Below are positions 14,003 to 21,327 of a DNA stretch of 22,057 bases, in pieces. Under the pieces are notes generated by a model. That model was not told the origin of the DNA, searched no databases, and worked only from the letters and a program-made list of their open reading frames with translations. Origin of the DNA: AC-69 sp036519575 (GTDB taxonomy: Bacteria > Actinomycetota > UBA4738 > HRBIN12); NCBI GenBank assembly GCA_036519575.1, contig DATDKZ010000235.1, forward strand, positions 1 through 22,057, read 5' to 3'. Position numbers and translations under genes: made by a program. The first letter of the stretch is position 1, and each line of letters opens with the position of its first letter.

Positions 14003-15094
14003 TCAACCTCCCACGCGAACCGTAGCCGCACCCGCCGACACGTCCCAGACCGCCTGGGCCCTGGGAGGGACATGGGCCTCGTCCGCCACCGTGACCACGA
14101 CCTGTCCCCGTCCGGCCAGCCGCTCGGCCACCTGGCCTCCCCGCTTCGGGTCCAGCGCGGAGAACGGATCGTCGAGGAGCAAGACGGGCCGCTCCCCCAC
14201 CTCCGCCTGGATGGCGCTCCCCAGGCCAAGGCGAAGGCACAGCGCGGCCGCCCAGGCCTCGCCGTGTGAGGCGAAGGCCCGTGCCCCCAGTTCCCGCACG
14301 GCCAGCTCCAGGTCGTCCCGGTGCGGGCCCACCAGGCTGGTCCGCCGAGTGAGCTCGTCACCCCTCCGCTCAGCCAACCGGGTCCGGAACGCCTCCTCCA
14401 GGTCCTCGCCCCACACCGAGGGTCGGTACTCGCAAGCCAGCCCGGTGCCCGACAGAGCGGCAAACTCCTCCTGCGCGCCCGGGGACAGCCGGGCCACGGC
14501 ATCGGCGCGAAGGCGAAGGAGCGCGGACCCGTTCTCCACCAGCTCGGCATCCCATGCCTCGAGGTCCTTCGGCGCTCCCCGTCCCTCCCATTCCTTCAGC
14601 AGTCGGTTGCGCTGGCGAAGCGTCCGGTCGTACGCGGTGAGCACCGACTCCTTGAGCGGCCAGAGCGAGGTCACGGCCTCATCCATGAACCGGCGCCGCT
14701 GCGACGGATCGCCCCGGACGATGTCGAGATCCTCCGGCCCGAAGAACGCCGCGCGGACCTGTCTGCGAAGATCGCGCTTGCGCCGCACCGGAGACCGGTT
14801 GACCTGGACCTTGTTCGCCCCGTGCCCTGGGATCTCCACCTCGACCAGCACCCGCCCGCCGGCGGTCTCGATCTCCCCGCGAAGGTAGGCTGCATCGGCC
14901 CCTCGCCGGACCAGCGGTTCGGTGCTCGAAGCTCGCGGCGAGACCAGGAAGAACAAGAACGCGATGCCCTCGATGAGGTTGGTCTTCCCCTCTCCGTTGG
15001 CCCCGACCACGGCGACCAATCCGTCCGGAACGTCATCGACCCGGGTCTTCGGGTGGTTACGGAAGTCCGTGAGCTCCACCCACAGAAGCCGCAA
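14003..15094 (-). CDS. recF: RecF, DNA gap-repair ATPase
   Basis: The predicted product has 363 residues, the usual size. It begins with the family pattern MRLLWVELTDFRNH, followed by Walker A GANGEGKT (31-38). The middle keeps FGPEDLDIVRGDPSQRRRFMDE. The ABC signature reads SHGEAW in place of the SQGQQ of most bacteria, which I recall as the actinobacterial form. Walker B is LLLDDPFSALD, with Pro where Val is usual. RecF binds gapped DNA with RecR and RecO to help load RecA. The gene lies 19 bases after dnaN and two bases before dciA, so the three are probably co-transcribed. Confidence 0.95.
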   Translation of the reverse strand: MRLLWVELTDFRNHPKTRVDDVPDGLVAVVGANGEGKTNLIEGIAFLFFLVSPRASSTEPLVRRGADAAYLRGEIETAGGRVLVEVEIPGHGANKVQVNRSPVRRKRDLRRQVRAAFFGPEDLDIVRGDPSQRRRFMDEAVTSLWPLKESVLTAYDRTLRQRNRLLKEWEGRGAPKDLEAWDAELVENGSALLRLRADAVARLSPGAQEEFAALSGTGLACEYRPSVWGEDLEEAFRTRLAERRGDELTRRTSLVGPHRDDLELAVRELGARAFASHGEAWAAALCLRLGLGSAIQAEVGERPVLLLDDPFSALDPKRGGQVAERLAGRGQVVVTVADEAHVPPRAQAVWDVSAGAATVRVGG

Positions 15095-15113
15095 TGCAGC
15101 GCCCCGGGGTGGA

Positions 15114-16217
15114 TCAGCCGACCGGCGTCGGCAGGCGCACCGGCATCACGAGATACGTGAACTCGTCGCTCTCGCCCCGGATCAGGCCGGGCTTCAATCC
15201 GTCACGGACCTCGAGCCGCACGGTCTCCCCCGTCGCCGCGGCCAGTCCATCCGCCAGGTAATTGGGGTTGAACGCCGCCGTGATGTCCTCGCCCTCGTAC
15301 CGGGCCTCGACCGCCTCGACCGCCTGGCCGAGGTCCGGCGATGAGGACGACAGCTTCACTCCCAATGCATTGAACTCCAGGCGAACCGGAGACGTGTCGC
15401 GGGCCAATAGTCCCACGCGGCGTACCGCGTCCATCAGCTGCTGTCGAGACACCGTGAGCCTGCTCTCGTACGACTCGGGCAGGAGCTGGCGATAGTTCGG
15501 GAACTCCCCCTCGATCAGCCGAGAGGTCAGCGTGAGGCTCCCGATCTGGAACGCCACCTGACTCTCGTCGAGGGACAGCCGGACTTCGCCCTTCTCCAGG
15601 CTGGCCGCCGCGCGGCCGGCTTCCGACATCGCGCGCTCGGGAACGATGGCCCTTCCCTCGCCGCTGGCCGTGGCCACCAGGTCACGGACCGCCAGCCGGT
15701 ACGAGTCGGTGGAGACCATGGTCACTCCTTCCCGACTGACCTCGATCAGGACGCCAGTCAGGACGGGACGGGCCTCATCCCTGGACGCCGCCCGGGCCAC
15801 CTGGCTGACCGCCTCAGCGAACCTGGCCGCCTCCCCCACCACCGTGGTCCCCGACGGTGGCTGGATCGCCGGGAAGTCCTCCGCCGGCAGGAGGCGCAGC
15901 GCACCCTCGTATGCGGCGCAGCGGATCCAGGCCTGGCTCTGGTCCGACTCGAACTCGACCGGCGCATCGGACAGGCTCTTCACGGTATCGGCCAGCAGCC
16001 GAGCCGGAACGAGCGCCACTCCCTCTTCCTGAGCGTGGACTTCGATCGTGAGCCGCGCCGACACCTCCAGGTCGGTGGTCGTGAGCGTCAGCGTGCCGGC
16101 CGATCCCGCCTCCATCAGCACTCCCGTGAGGGCCGGGATACCCGGCCGCGACGAGACCCCTCGCTGGACCGTCTGGAGGCCTTCCGACAGCAGATCGCGA
16201 TCGCACCGGAACTTCAC
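15114..16217 (-). CDS. dnaN: DNA polymerase III beta sliding clamp
   Basis: The predicted product has 367 residues. The start is GTG 16217 (MKFRCDRDLL), with GAGGGGG seven bases upstream. Three clamp domains follow one another; diagnostic stretches are ALTGVLMEA, TTTDLEVSA, LLPAEDFPAI, VSTDSYRLAVR, IEGEFPNYRQLLP and the C-terminal YLVMPVRLP, which lines the partner-binding pocket. The dimer encircles DNA and tethers polymerase III and other enzymes. It sits downstream of dnaA across a 199-base spacer that holds the putative origin. Confidence 0.97.
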   Translation of the reverse strand: MKFRCDRDLLSEGLQTVQRGVSSRPGIPALTGVLMEAGSAGTLTLTTTDLEVSARLTIEVHAQEEGVALVPARLLADTVKSLSDAPVEFESDQSQAWIRCAAYEGALRLLPAEDFPAIQPPSGTTVVGEAARFAEAVSQVARAASRDEARPVLTGVLIEVSREGVTMVSTDSYRLAVRDLVATASGEGRAIVPERAMSEAGRAAASLEKGEVRLSLDESQVAFQIGSLTLTSRLIEGEFPNYRQLLPESYESRLTVSRQQLMDAVRRVGLLARDTSPVRLEFNALGVKLSSSSPDLGQAVEAVEARYEGEDITAAFNPNYLADGLAAATGETVRLEVRDGLKPGLIRGESDEFTYLVMPVRLPTPVG

Positions 16218-16416
16218 CTGTCCACCCCCTCGCTACTTCTACGAGTTCGTTCTTTCTTCTCTAGTAGTAGTAGGCCCTGGGGAAAAGTGGATCTGACATG
16301 CATCGCCCGAGCGTAGCGCAGGGTTCGGACATGTGGACGCCGTGGGGAGAACGGTGGATGGGTGGTGGGGCGGAGGCAAGGACCCACCGTGACTCCCAGG
16401 GTTTCCCCCGCTTGGC
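16218..16416. other. Putative oriC core in the dnaA-dnaN spacer
   Basis: On the plus strand four TAG trinucleotides (16262-16273) are followed by a GC-rich run (GGCCCTGGGG, 16273-16282) and AGTGGATCT (16286-16294), a DnaA-box-like word. To the left is the least GC-rich stretch of the spacer (about 16245-16260, TTCTTT-rich). This is the order described for basal unwinding elements: box, GC spacer, DnaA-trio (3'-GAT-5' repeats), unwinding site. Other box-like words are CTGTCCACC (16218-16226), TGTGGACGC (16332-16340) and GGTGGATGG (16353-16361). All boxes are degenerate compared with TTATCCACA or TTGTCCACA. The dnaN promoter must also lie here but is not clear. Confidence 0.55.
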
Positions 16417-17817
16417 TCACAGCGCCCTCGTCCGGTTCCTGATGATCCGGGAGAGGTCCTGGACCTGCCGGTAGACGGGCTCGCGGTCCCGCATGTTCTT
16501 GTCGATCTTGTTGATGCCGTGCAGGGCGGTCGTGTGGTCGCGGTCGAACAGCTCGCCGATCTTGGGCAGGGTCATCCCCGTCGTCTCCCGGATCAGGTAC
16601 ATGGCCACGTGGCGGGCGTTGGTGAGTGGTCTGGAACGGCTCTTGGAGATCAGGTCGTCCACCGAGAGGCCGTAGTACCTGGCCGTCTCGTCCAGGATCA
16701 CCTGCGGAGGGATCTCGGCCTCGGCTTGGGGCAGCAGGTCCTCGAGTGCGTGCTCTGCGAGCTCCTGCGAGATGGGCTGGCCGGTGAGGTCGCTCCACGC
16801 AACCACTCGGACCAGAGCCCCTTCGAGCTCTCGGATGTTCTGGTCGAACTTGGAAGCCACGAACTCGATCACGTCCTCGGGGAACAGGACCGACTCGCGC
16901 TGCGCCTTCAGCTGGAGGATGGCGATGCGGGTCTCTAGGTCGGGCGGCTGGACGTCCACGCACAAGCCTAGGCGGAACCGGCTCTGCAGTCGTTCCTCCA
17001 TCCCCAGCTCCTGCGGCGGGCGGTCGGAGGCGATGACGATCTGCCGCTCCTTCTCGTGCAGCGCGTTGAACGTGTGGAAGAACTCGGTCTGGGTTTCCTC
17101 CCGCTTGGCCAGGAACTGAATGTCGTCGACCAGCAGGACGTCGATGTCGCGGTACCGCGCGGCGAACTGATACCCCTGGCGCTCCCGGACCGCCTTGATG
17201 AACTCGGCCATGAAACTCTCGGACGTCACGTACTTCACCCGGAGCCTGGGGGCCAGGCGGTGCATGTGATGCGCGATAGCCACGAGCAAATGGGTCTTTC
17301 CCAAGCCCACTCCCCCGTAGATGAACAGCGGGTTGTACGCCTTGGACGGCGGAGCCTCGGCCACGGCCATCGCGGCGGCATGGGCGAACCGGTTGCTGGG
17401 GCCGGCCACGAAGGTCTCGAACGTGAAGTTTGGGAAGGGCAGTGGCCGGGCACCCCGTTCGGGCTCGGGGCTGGCCTCGCGCGCCGGCCGGGGGGCAGTG
17501 GCTGGCGCCTGAGCCTGAGCCTGGACCTGGGAGACCAGCCCCCGCTCTGGCTCCCGCGCGGCTCCGAGTCGCACGCGCACCGGCTGCCCAACGAAATCGG
17601 TCGCCGCACCCTGGATCAGGTCCAGATAGTGCTTGGCCAGCCAGTCCCGAACGTAGTCGGAGGGTGCCGTCACCTCCAGCACGCCGTCGTGGAGGCTCGT
17701 CGCGCGCACGCCGACGAACCACATCGAGAACGAGCTCTCCGGTAGCTGATCCCGCGCTCGCTCCACCACGCGGGCCCAGGTTCGCTCTGCGGCTTCTTCG
17801 AACGACGCGACTGCCAT
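16417..17817 (-). CDS. dnaA: Chromosomal replication initiator DnaA
   Basis: The predicted product has 466 residues. ATG 17817 gives the expected domain I (helicase-contact) start; the Shine-Dalgarno is weak and the frame remains open upstream without homology. Domain I covers about 1-85 and a Gln/Ala/Pro-rich linker about 90-128. The AAA+ core starts at NFTFETFVAGPSNRFAHAAA, with Walker A GGVGLGKT (168-175), Walker B LLVDDIQF (228-235) and sensor 1 near IVIASDRPP. Domain IV carries the box-binding signature DHTTALHGINKI with SRSRPLTNARHVAMYLIRE before it. DnaA-ATP binds the origin boxes on both sides of this gene and opens the DNA. It is transcribed away from rpmH. Confidence 0.97.
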   Translation of the reverse strand: MAVASFEEAAERTWARVVERARDQLPESSFSMWFVGVRATSLHDGVLEVTAPSDYVRDWLAKHYLDLIQGAATDFVGQPVRVRLGAAREPERGLVSQVQAQAQAPATAPRPAREASPEPERGARPLPFPNFTFETFVAGPSNRFAHAAAMAVAEAPPSKAYNPLFIYGGVGLGKTHLLVAIAHHMHRLAPRLRVKYVTSESFMAEFIKAVRERQGYQFAARYRDIDVLLVDDIQFLAKREETQTEFFHTFNALHEKERQIVIASDRPPQELGMEERLQSRFRLGLCVDVQPPDLETRIAILQLKAQRESVLFPEDVIEFVASKFDQNIRELEGALVRVVAWSDLTGQPISQELAEHALEDLLPQAEAEIPPQVILDETARYYGLSVDDLISKSRSRPLTNARHVAMYLIRETTGMTLPKIGELFDRDHTTALHGINKIDKNMRDREPVYRQVQDLSRIIRNRTRAL

Positions 17818-17919
17818 ACCTAATCCACAGAGCCTTTCCCCAACTGTGGAAAACCGTGGGGGAAGGCGAGCGGTCGGCGCCTGGGACCCCGGCGACGTGT
17901 CCGCTGTGAAGCGCCGCGG

Positions 17920-17928
17920 ACTATAGCA
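17920..17928 (-). promoter_or_regulatory. Candidate extended -10 promoter of dnaA
   Basis: The minus strand reads TGCTATAGT (17928-17920), an extended -10 (TGn) with TATAGT matching five of six positions. A start near 17913 would give a leader of about 95 bases containing two DnaA-box-like words. A third box lies just upstream at 17935-17943, so DnaA could repress its own gene. Confidence 0.45.
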
Positions 17929-17994
17929 CCGGACTTTTCCACCGGACCCGTTCGACGGTGGCTTTTGACGCACTTTCTCCCGTGAAGGAGCCCT

Positions 17995-18024
17995 TTGTTC
18001 GGTGATGATCGAGTCCCGTATACT
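17995..18024 (+). promoter_or_regulatory. Candidate promoter of rpmH
   Basis: TTGTTC (17995-18000) is followed after 18 bases by TATACT (18019-18024), which matches five of six -10 positions. The start would fall near 18031, about 40 bases before the rpmH ATG. Confidence 0.5.
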
Positions 18025-18070
18025 TCGCCCGCGTCGAGGCCGGCGCTCTCCACGGAACAGGATCGAGTCG

Positions 18071-18208
18071 ATGTCGAAGCGAACGTTCCAACCGAACAAC
18101 CGCCGTCGCAAGAAGACTCACGGGTTCCGCCTACGGATGCGCAGCCGAGCGGGGCGCGCGATCCTGGCCAGACGCAGGGCCAAGGGCCGTTCCCGGCTCT
18201 CCGCATAG
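18071..18208 (+). CDS. rpmH: Ribosomal protein L34
   Basis: The predicted product has 45 residues, the normal length. MSKRTFQPNNRRRKKTHGFR and the RMRSRAGRAILARRRAKGR run that follows are the L34 pattern of a small, very basic large-subunit protein. ATG 18071 is fixed by the conserved start. An in-frame ATG at 18002 is upstream of the -10 and is ignored. It heads the rpmH-rnpA-yidD-yidC-jag-rsmG block. The frame continues past its TAG without another stop into rnpA. Confidence 0.96.
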   Translation: MSKRTFQPNNRRRKKTHGFRLRMRSRAGRAILARRRAKGRSRLSA

Positions 18209-18262
18209 GCGCGGGCCACGCGGGATACCGCCGTCGGCAGGGTCCTATCCTCCGGGAAACGG

Positions 18263-18526
18263 TTGAACGGAACCCGGATGGTAGTGTTGGTCGCGCCCGG
18301 GTCGGGGACAACGGCGTTCGTGGCCGGCCGGCGGGTCGGTGGGGCCGTTCCGCGGAACCGAGCTCGCCGCGTCTTGAAGGCGGCGTGGCGAGAGGTGGCG
18401 CCGCGGGCTCGAAACGGATATGACATCGCATTCGTGGCCAGGGGAGCCATCCGCGGTAGCAAGACACAGGACCTGGTGGCCGAGATGGAGGAGTTGTTGA
18501 CTCGCGCGGGCGTGCTGGAGGGGTGA
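18263..18526 (+). CDS. rnpA: Ribonuclease P protein component; start codon unresolved
   Basis: From TTG 18263 the product has 87 residues. The RNA-binding signature RVGGAVPRNRARRVLKAAW identifies RnpA, which assists the RNase P RNA in cutting tRNA 5' leaders. The family is usually 105-125 residues and begins with an RRxxDFxxVxxxGRR segment. Matching sequence (RDTAVGRVLSSGKRLNG) continues in frame upstream of the TTG, right back to the rpmH TAG (18206-18208), without any ATG, GTG, TTG or CTG. TTG 18263 also lacks a good Shine-Dalgarno. Either a non-standard start is used (ACG 18218 is the most codon-like), or TAG read-through occurs, or the protein is truncated, or the sequence has an error. 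Its stop overlaps yidD (GTGA). Confidence 0.85.
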   Translation: MNGTRMVVLVAPGSGTTAFVAGRRVGGAVPRNRARRVLKAAWREVAPRARNGYDIAFVARGAIRGSKTQDLVAEMEELLTRAGVLEG

Positions 18527-18852
18527 GGTCCATCCGCCGGCTCCTGTGGATGGCGGGGACACCGGTGCGGTGGGCCCTGCTCGGCCTGATCCGCCTCTAC
18601 CAGCTGACCCTCTCGGGGTGGCTGGGGGGGCAGTGCCGTTTCTACCCCTCCTGCTCCCAGTATGCCCGGGAGGCCATCAAGGCCCACGGGGCATGTAGAG
18701 GCTCGGCCCTGGCCGCGTGGCGGATCCTGCGGTGCGGACCGTTCACCGGCGGTGGGTTCGATCCGGTCCGGCCGAGGCGATCGGAGCCCGCCGTGTATGA
18801 AGGCGTCATACATGGTGGGCACGTTTCGGAGATGGCCCGGGTGGATCCGTGA
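18523..18852 (+). CDS. yidD: YidD, membrane protein insertion efficiency factor
   Basis: The predicted product has 109 residues. GTG 18523 overlaps the rnpA stop as GTGA. The YidD/DUF37 core is clear: LIRLYQLTLSGWLGGQCRFYPSCSQYAREAIKAHG, then LAAWRILRCGPFTGGGFDPV with the conserved cysteines. The N-terminal amphipathic helix tethers it to the inner face of the membrane, where it aids YidC/Sec insertion. The last 25 or so residues are a lineage-specific tail. The next gene, yidC, starts inside its stop codon. Confidence 0.93.
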   Translation: MRSIRRLLWMAGTPVRWALLGLIRLYQLTLSGWLGGQCRFYPSCSQYAREAIKAHGACRGSALAAWRILRCGPFTGGGFDPVRPRRSEPAVYEGVIHGGHVSEMARVDP

Positions 18853-19958
18853 TCGCCGCCTATCCCTGGTCTCCCTACTTCCAGGGACTGCTGGACGGGC
18901 TGGGGTGGGTGATCGCCCAGATCTACGACCTCATCCCGAACTACGGGTTGACCATCATCATCCTCACGGTCGTGATCCGGGTGGTACTTCTACCCCTGGG
19001 GATCAAGCAGATCCGGTCCATGCAGCACATGCAGCTGGTGCAGCCCAAGGTCAAGGCGCTGCAGCAGAAATACAAGGGGAACAAGCAGAAGCAGCAGGAA
19101 GAGGTGATGAAGCTCTACCGGGAGTACGGGGTCAACCCGTTCTCCGGTTGCTGGCCGGTGCTTCTTCAGTTCCCCATCCTGATCGCGATGTACTCGGTCT
19201 TGAGATTCCCCCAGCACCCGATCCACATCCCCGATGACTCCAGTTTGTACGCCAATGTGACGGCGCAGATTCCTCCAGTGACCAGCACGAGTGACTGCGT
19301 TGAGGGTCTGCCAGAAGTGTGCAAGGCGAACACCGAGCCCGGGCCATCGAGCGGCACCAGCTTCCTGGGGATGAACCTCCTGTGCTCAGCCAGGGACGCC
19401 GGCAACCCGGATGCCACCCTTGTAGACAATCACAAGATCGACGGAAAGCAGATCGTCTACGAGGTCGATTGTGGGACTGGCGTTCCCACCAGGGTCCCCT
19501 ACTACCTCTTCGTGGTGTTCATGTTCGGTACGACGTACTTCCAACAGCGTCAGATGCAGAAGGCCAGCCCTCCGGGAGCCTCTTCCTCTCAGCAGCAGGC
19601 CGTGCTCCGAATCATGCCGATCCTCTTCGGAGTGTTCGGATTCTTTTTCCCGGCTGGGCTGGTGATCTACTGGACCACCTCGAACCTTTGGCAGATCGGG
19701 CAGCAGTACTTCATGCTCAGGACGCGACCCTCGGCCGATGAGCTCGCGGCGCGCGCCGATGGGAAGAAGGGCAGGAAGGGCTTCATGGCGTCGCTCATGG
19801 ATCGTGTCACGGACGAGCGCCAGCGGCGGGAGGGGCCGACGGGGAAGCCAGGTGAGGGGCCGGAGCCCGGACCCACCACCGGGCGGCCACCACCGCCGAA
19901 GAAGCCCAGCTCGGGAGGCAACGGTGGAAGAAGTCGAAAGAAGCGCCCTAAGCGTTGA
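18849..19958 (+). CDS. yidC: YidC membrane protein insertase
   Basis: The predicted product has 369 residues, the five-helix Gram-positive/actinobacterial type without the large periplasmic domain of E. coli. GTG 18849 overlaps the yidD stop. The first helix hairpin contains the groove arginine (R44 in TVVIRVVLLP), and the cytoplasmic coiled hairpin (LVQPKVKALQQKYK) and YREYGVNPFSGCWPVLLQFPI follow. Between residues about 122 and 215 is a long outside loop with four cysteines (150, 158, 179, 208). After the last helices (FFFPAGLVIYWTTSNLWQIGQQYFML) comes a cytoplasmic tail of about 80 residues, Pro/Gly-rich and ending in RKKRPKR, which probably contacts ribosomes. It has no lipobox. Confidence 0.96.
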   Translation: MIAAYPWSPYFQGLLDGLGWVIAQIYDLIPNYGLTIIILTVVIRVVLLPLGIKQIRSMQHMQLVQPKVKALQQKYKGNKQKQQEEVMKLYREYGVNPFSGCWPVLLQFPILIAMYSVLRFPQHPIHIPDDSSLYANVTAQIPPVTSTSDCVEGLPEVCKANTEPGPSSGTSFLGMNLLCSARDAGNPDATLVDNHKIDGKQIVYEVDCGTGVPTRVPYYLFVVFMFGTTYFQQRQMQKASPPGASSSQQQAVLRIMPILFGVFGFFFPAGLVIYWTTSNLWQIGQQYFMLRTRPSADELAARADGKKGRKGFMASLMDRVTDERQRREGPTGKPGEGPEPGPTTGRPPPPKKPSSGGNGGRSRKKRPKR

Positions 19959-20595
19959 GGAGGCTATCGAAGCCGCCCTGGCCGAGCTCGGCGCCACCGA
20001 GCAGGAGGTGACGGTTCAGATTCTCCAGGAGCCTCGCCCGGGGTTCGGGGGGCTGGGGTCCGAGGAGGCGGTGGTGCGGGTTCGGCTCCGGGCTCGGCGG
20101 GAAGAAGCCTCGGAAGAGGATGTGGAAGAGCAGGCCGAGATCGCGGCCGAGTTCGTGGAGGGCCTGGTGGCTCGGATCGGACTCACGGCTGAGGTGGAGC
20201 CCGGGGTTGACGACGGGACGATGTATCTCAACGTCGTGGCGGGGGAGTCCGAGGACGATGAGGAGGACATGGGCCTCCTTATCGGTCGCCACGGCCAGAC
20301 GCTGGAAGCGATCCAGGAACTTACCCGGGTCGTAGTGGGACACAAGACCGGAATCCGATGCCGGTTGATCGTGGACGTTGAGGACTACAAGAAGCGGCAG
20401 CGGGACCGCCTGGCCTCAAGGGCCGTGGAGATTGCCAGGCGGGTGGCCCGAACGGGTCGGGAAGAGGCCTTGGACCCCATGAATGCCTACGAGCGCAAGG
20501 TGGTTCACGACGCGGTGGCCGGGGTGTCTGGGGTCGAGAGCTCGAGTCGGGGTGAAGACCCCGATCGGCGGGTCGTGATCCGCCCGCGGAGCTGA
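19924..20595 (+). CDS. jag: Jag/KhpB RNA-binding protein
   Basis: The predicted product has 223 residues. GTG 19924, with GGGAGG just upstream, starts 35 bases inside the yidC end; the open frame further upstream only mirrors yidC. Domains in order: a Jag-N segment (about 1-45, VEEAIEAALAELGATEQEVTVQILQEP), an acidic linker, a KH domain with GRHG (121-124, LLIGRHGQTLEAIQELT) and an R3H domain (about 158-220) with RKVVH (R191, H195) in MNAYERKVVHDAV. The family binds RNA and affects cell elongation and division in Gram-positive bacteria. It is almost always found after yidC, as here. Confidence 0.94.
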   Translation: MEEVERSALSVEEAIEAALAELGATEQEVTVQILQEPRPGFGGLGSEEAVVRVRLRARREEASEEDVEEQAEIAAEFVEGLVARIGLTAEVEPGVDDGTMYLNVVAGESEDDEEDMGLLIGRHGQTLEAIQELTRVVVGHKTGIRCRLIVDVEDYKKRQRDRLASRAVEIARRVARTGREEALDPMNAYERKVVHDAVAGVSGVESSSRGEDPDRRVVIRPRS

Positions 20596-20615
20596 GGCAG
20601 ACGACCTAAGGGTCG

Positions 20616-20631
20616 CGTTTCACGTGAAACA
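20616..20631. other. parS centromere-like site overlapping the rsmG start
   Basis: The 16 bases CGTTTCACGTGAAACA match the ParB-binding consensus TGTTTCACGTGAAACA at 15 of 16 positions, and the inner 14 bases are a perfect palindrome. The GTG start of rsmG (20624-20626) lies in its centre. With parA downstream, this marks the ParABS segregation locus near the origin. ParB bound here could also block rsmG translation or transcription; that is inference. Confidence 0.85.
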
Positions 20632-21265
20632 TCCCTCCCGCCAGAGCCCAACCGAGGATCCCTCCACGCTGGTCGAGTCCGCGTCCGGACTGGGTATCGA
20701 TCTCGAGGGGAACCAAGTGGAGGCTCTCCTGTCGTTCGAGCTCCTGCTCATCGACCGGGCGATCCCTCTGGGCCTGGTGGCAACGGGGGACCGGAGTACG
20801 CTCAGGGAGCGCCATATCCTCGACTCGTTGCGGGGGGTTCTGGCGCTCGAGCCCTCGGATACCGAGGCGCTCGACCTGGGCTCCGGCGCAGGGCTTCCGG
20901 GAATCGTCGTGGCCATCGCCCGCCCCTCCTTGCGGGTGGGCTTGGTCGAGGTCAGGCGCCGAAGGGTCGCCTTCCTGGAGCTCGCCGTGGAAAGGCTGGG
21001 GCTCTCCAACGTCGTAGTTCTGCCCATTCCAGCGGGACGGCTCGATCAGGTGGTGGATGTCTGCTTTGCTCGAGCTCTAGCGGGTCTCTCGAAGACATGG
21101 GAGATCGCCCGCCACCTTCTCCGGCCCGAGGGCCGGCTGGTGTATTTCGGCGGCGAGGGCTTCCGGGAAGCCGACCAGATGCCTCCGGACGCCTCCTCCC
21201 TACGCCTTCTCCGGACACCCGCACTTGCAAGCTCCGGGCCGGTGGTTATCATGACCCGACAGTGA
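20624..21265 (+). CDS. rsmG: RsmG, 16S rRNA m7G527 methyltransferase
   Basis: The predicted product has 213 residues. The start GTG 20624 lies within the parS palindrome, with AAGGG 11 bases upstream; no ATG or other start occurs shortly after it. The family helix RERHILDSLRG (61-71) precedes the SAM-binding loop LDLGSGAGLPG (83-93) and the VEVRRRRVAFLE strand-helix. The enzyme methylates G527 of 16S rRNA in the 530 loop; loss of the family gives low-level streptomycin resistance in several bacteria. Its place between jag and parA is the usual one near origins. The C-terminal third is Arg/Leu-rich and less conserved. Confidence 0.94.
   Translation: MKHPSRQSPTEDPSTLVESASGLGIDLEGNQVEALLSFELLLIDRAIPLGLVATGDRSTLRERHILDSLRGVLALEPSDTEALDLGSGAGLPGIVVAIARPSLRVGLVEVRRRRVAFLELAVERLGLSNVVVLPIPAGRLDQVVDVCFARALAGLSKTWEIARHLLRPEGRLVYFGGEGFREADQMPPDASSLRLLRTPALASSGPVVIMTRQ
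21225..21252 (+). promoter_or_regulatory. Candidate promoter for parA inside the rsmG 3' end
   Basis: TTGCAA (21225-21230) is followed after 16 bases by TATCAT (21247-21252), which matches five of six -10 positions. A start near 21259 gives a leader of about 128 bases before parA that includes the short frame at 21328-21390. Confidence 0.35.
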
Positions 21266-21327
21266 CCCCACGCGGCACGTCAACGTCCGGCGGATGAGAG
21301 CAACACGGACGGCAGGGTGGGGGCGAG

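Larger units (their letters stand above)
17818..18070. other. dnaA-rpmH spacer with DnaA-box-like sites
   Basis: This divergent spacer holds TAATCCACA (17821-17829, one mismatch to TTATCCACA), TGTGGAAAA (17845-17853, reverse of TTTTCCACA) and TTTTCCACC (17935-17943). These match the consensus better than the words in the dnaA-dnaN spacer. They could serve dnaA autoregulation or form a second origin half. Divergent promoters for dnaA and rpmH are listed separately. Confidence 0.5.

Noticed and set aside
16214..17722. Second minus-strand frame across dnaA (502 codons)
   Set aside because: It overlaps dnaA in another frame, is Arg/Gly/Pro-rich and runs through the origin spacer.
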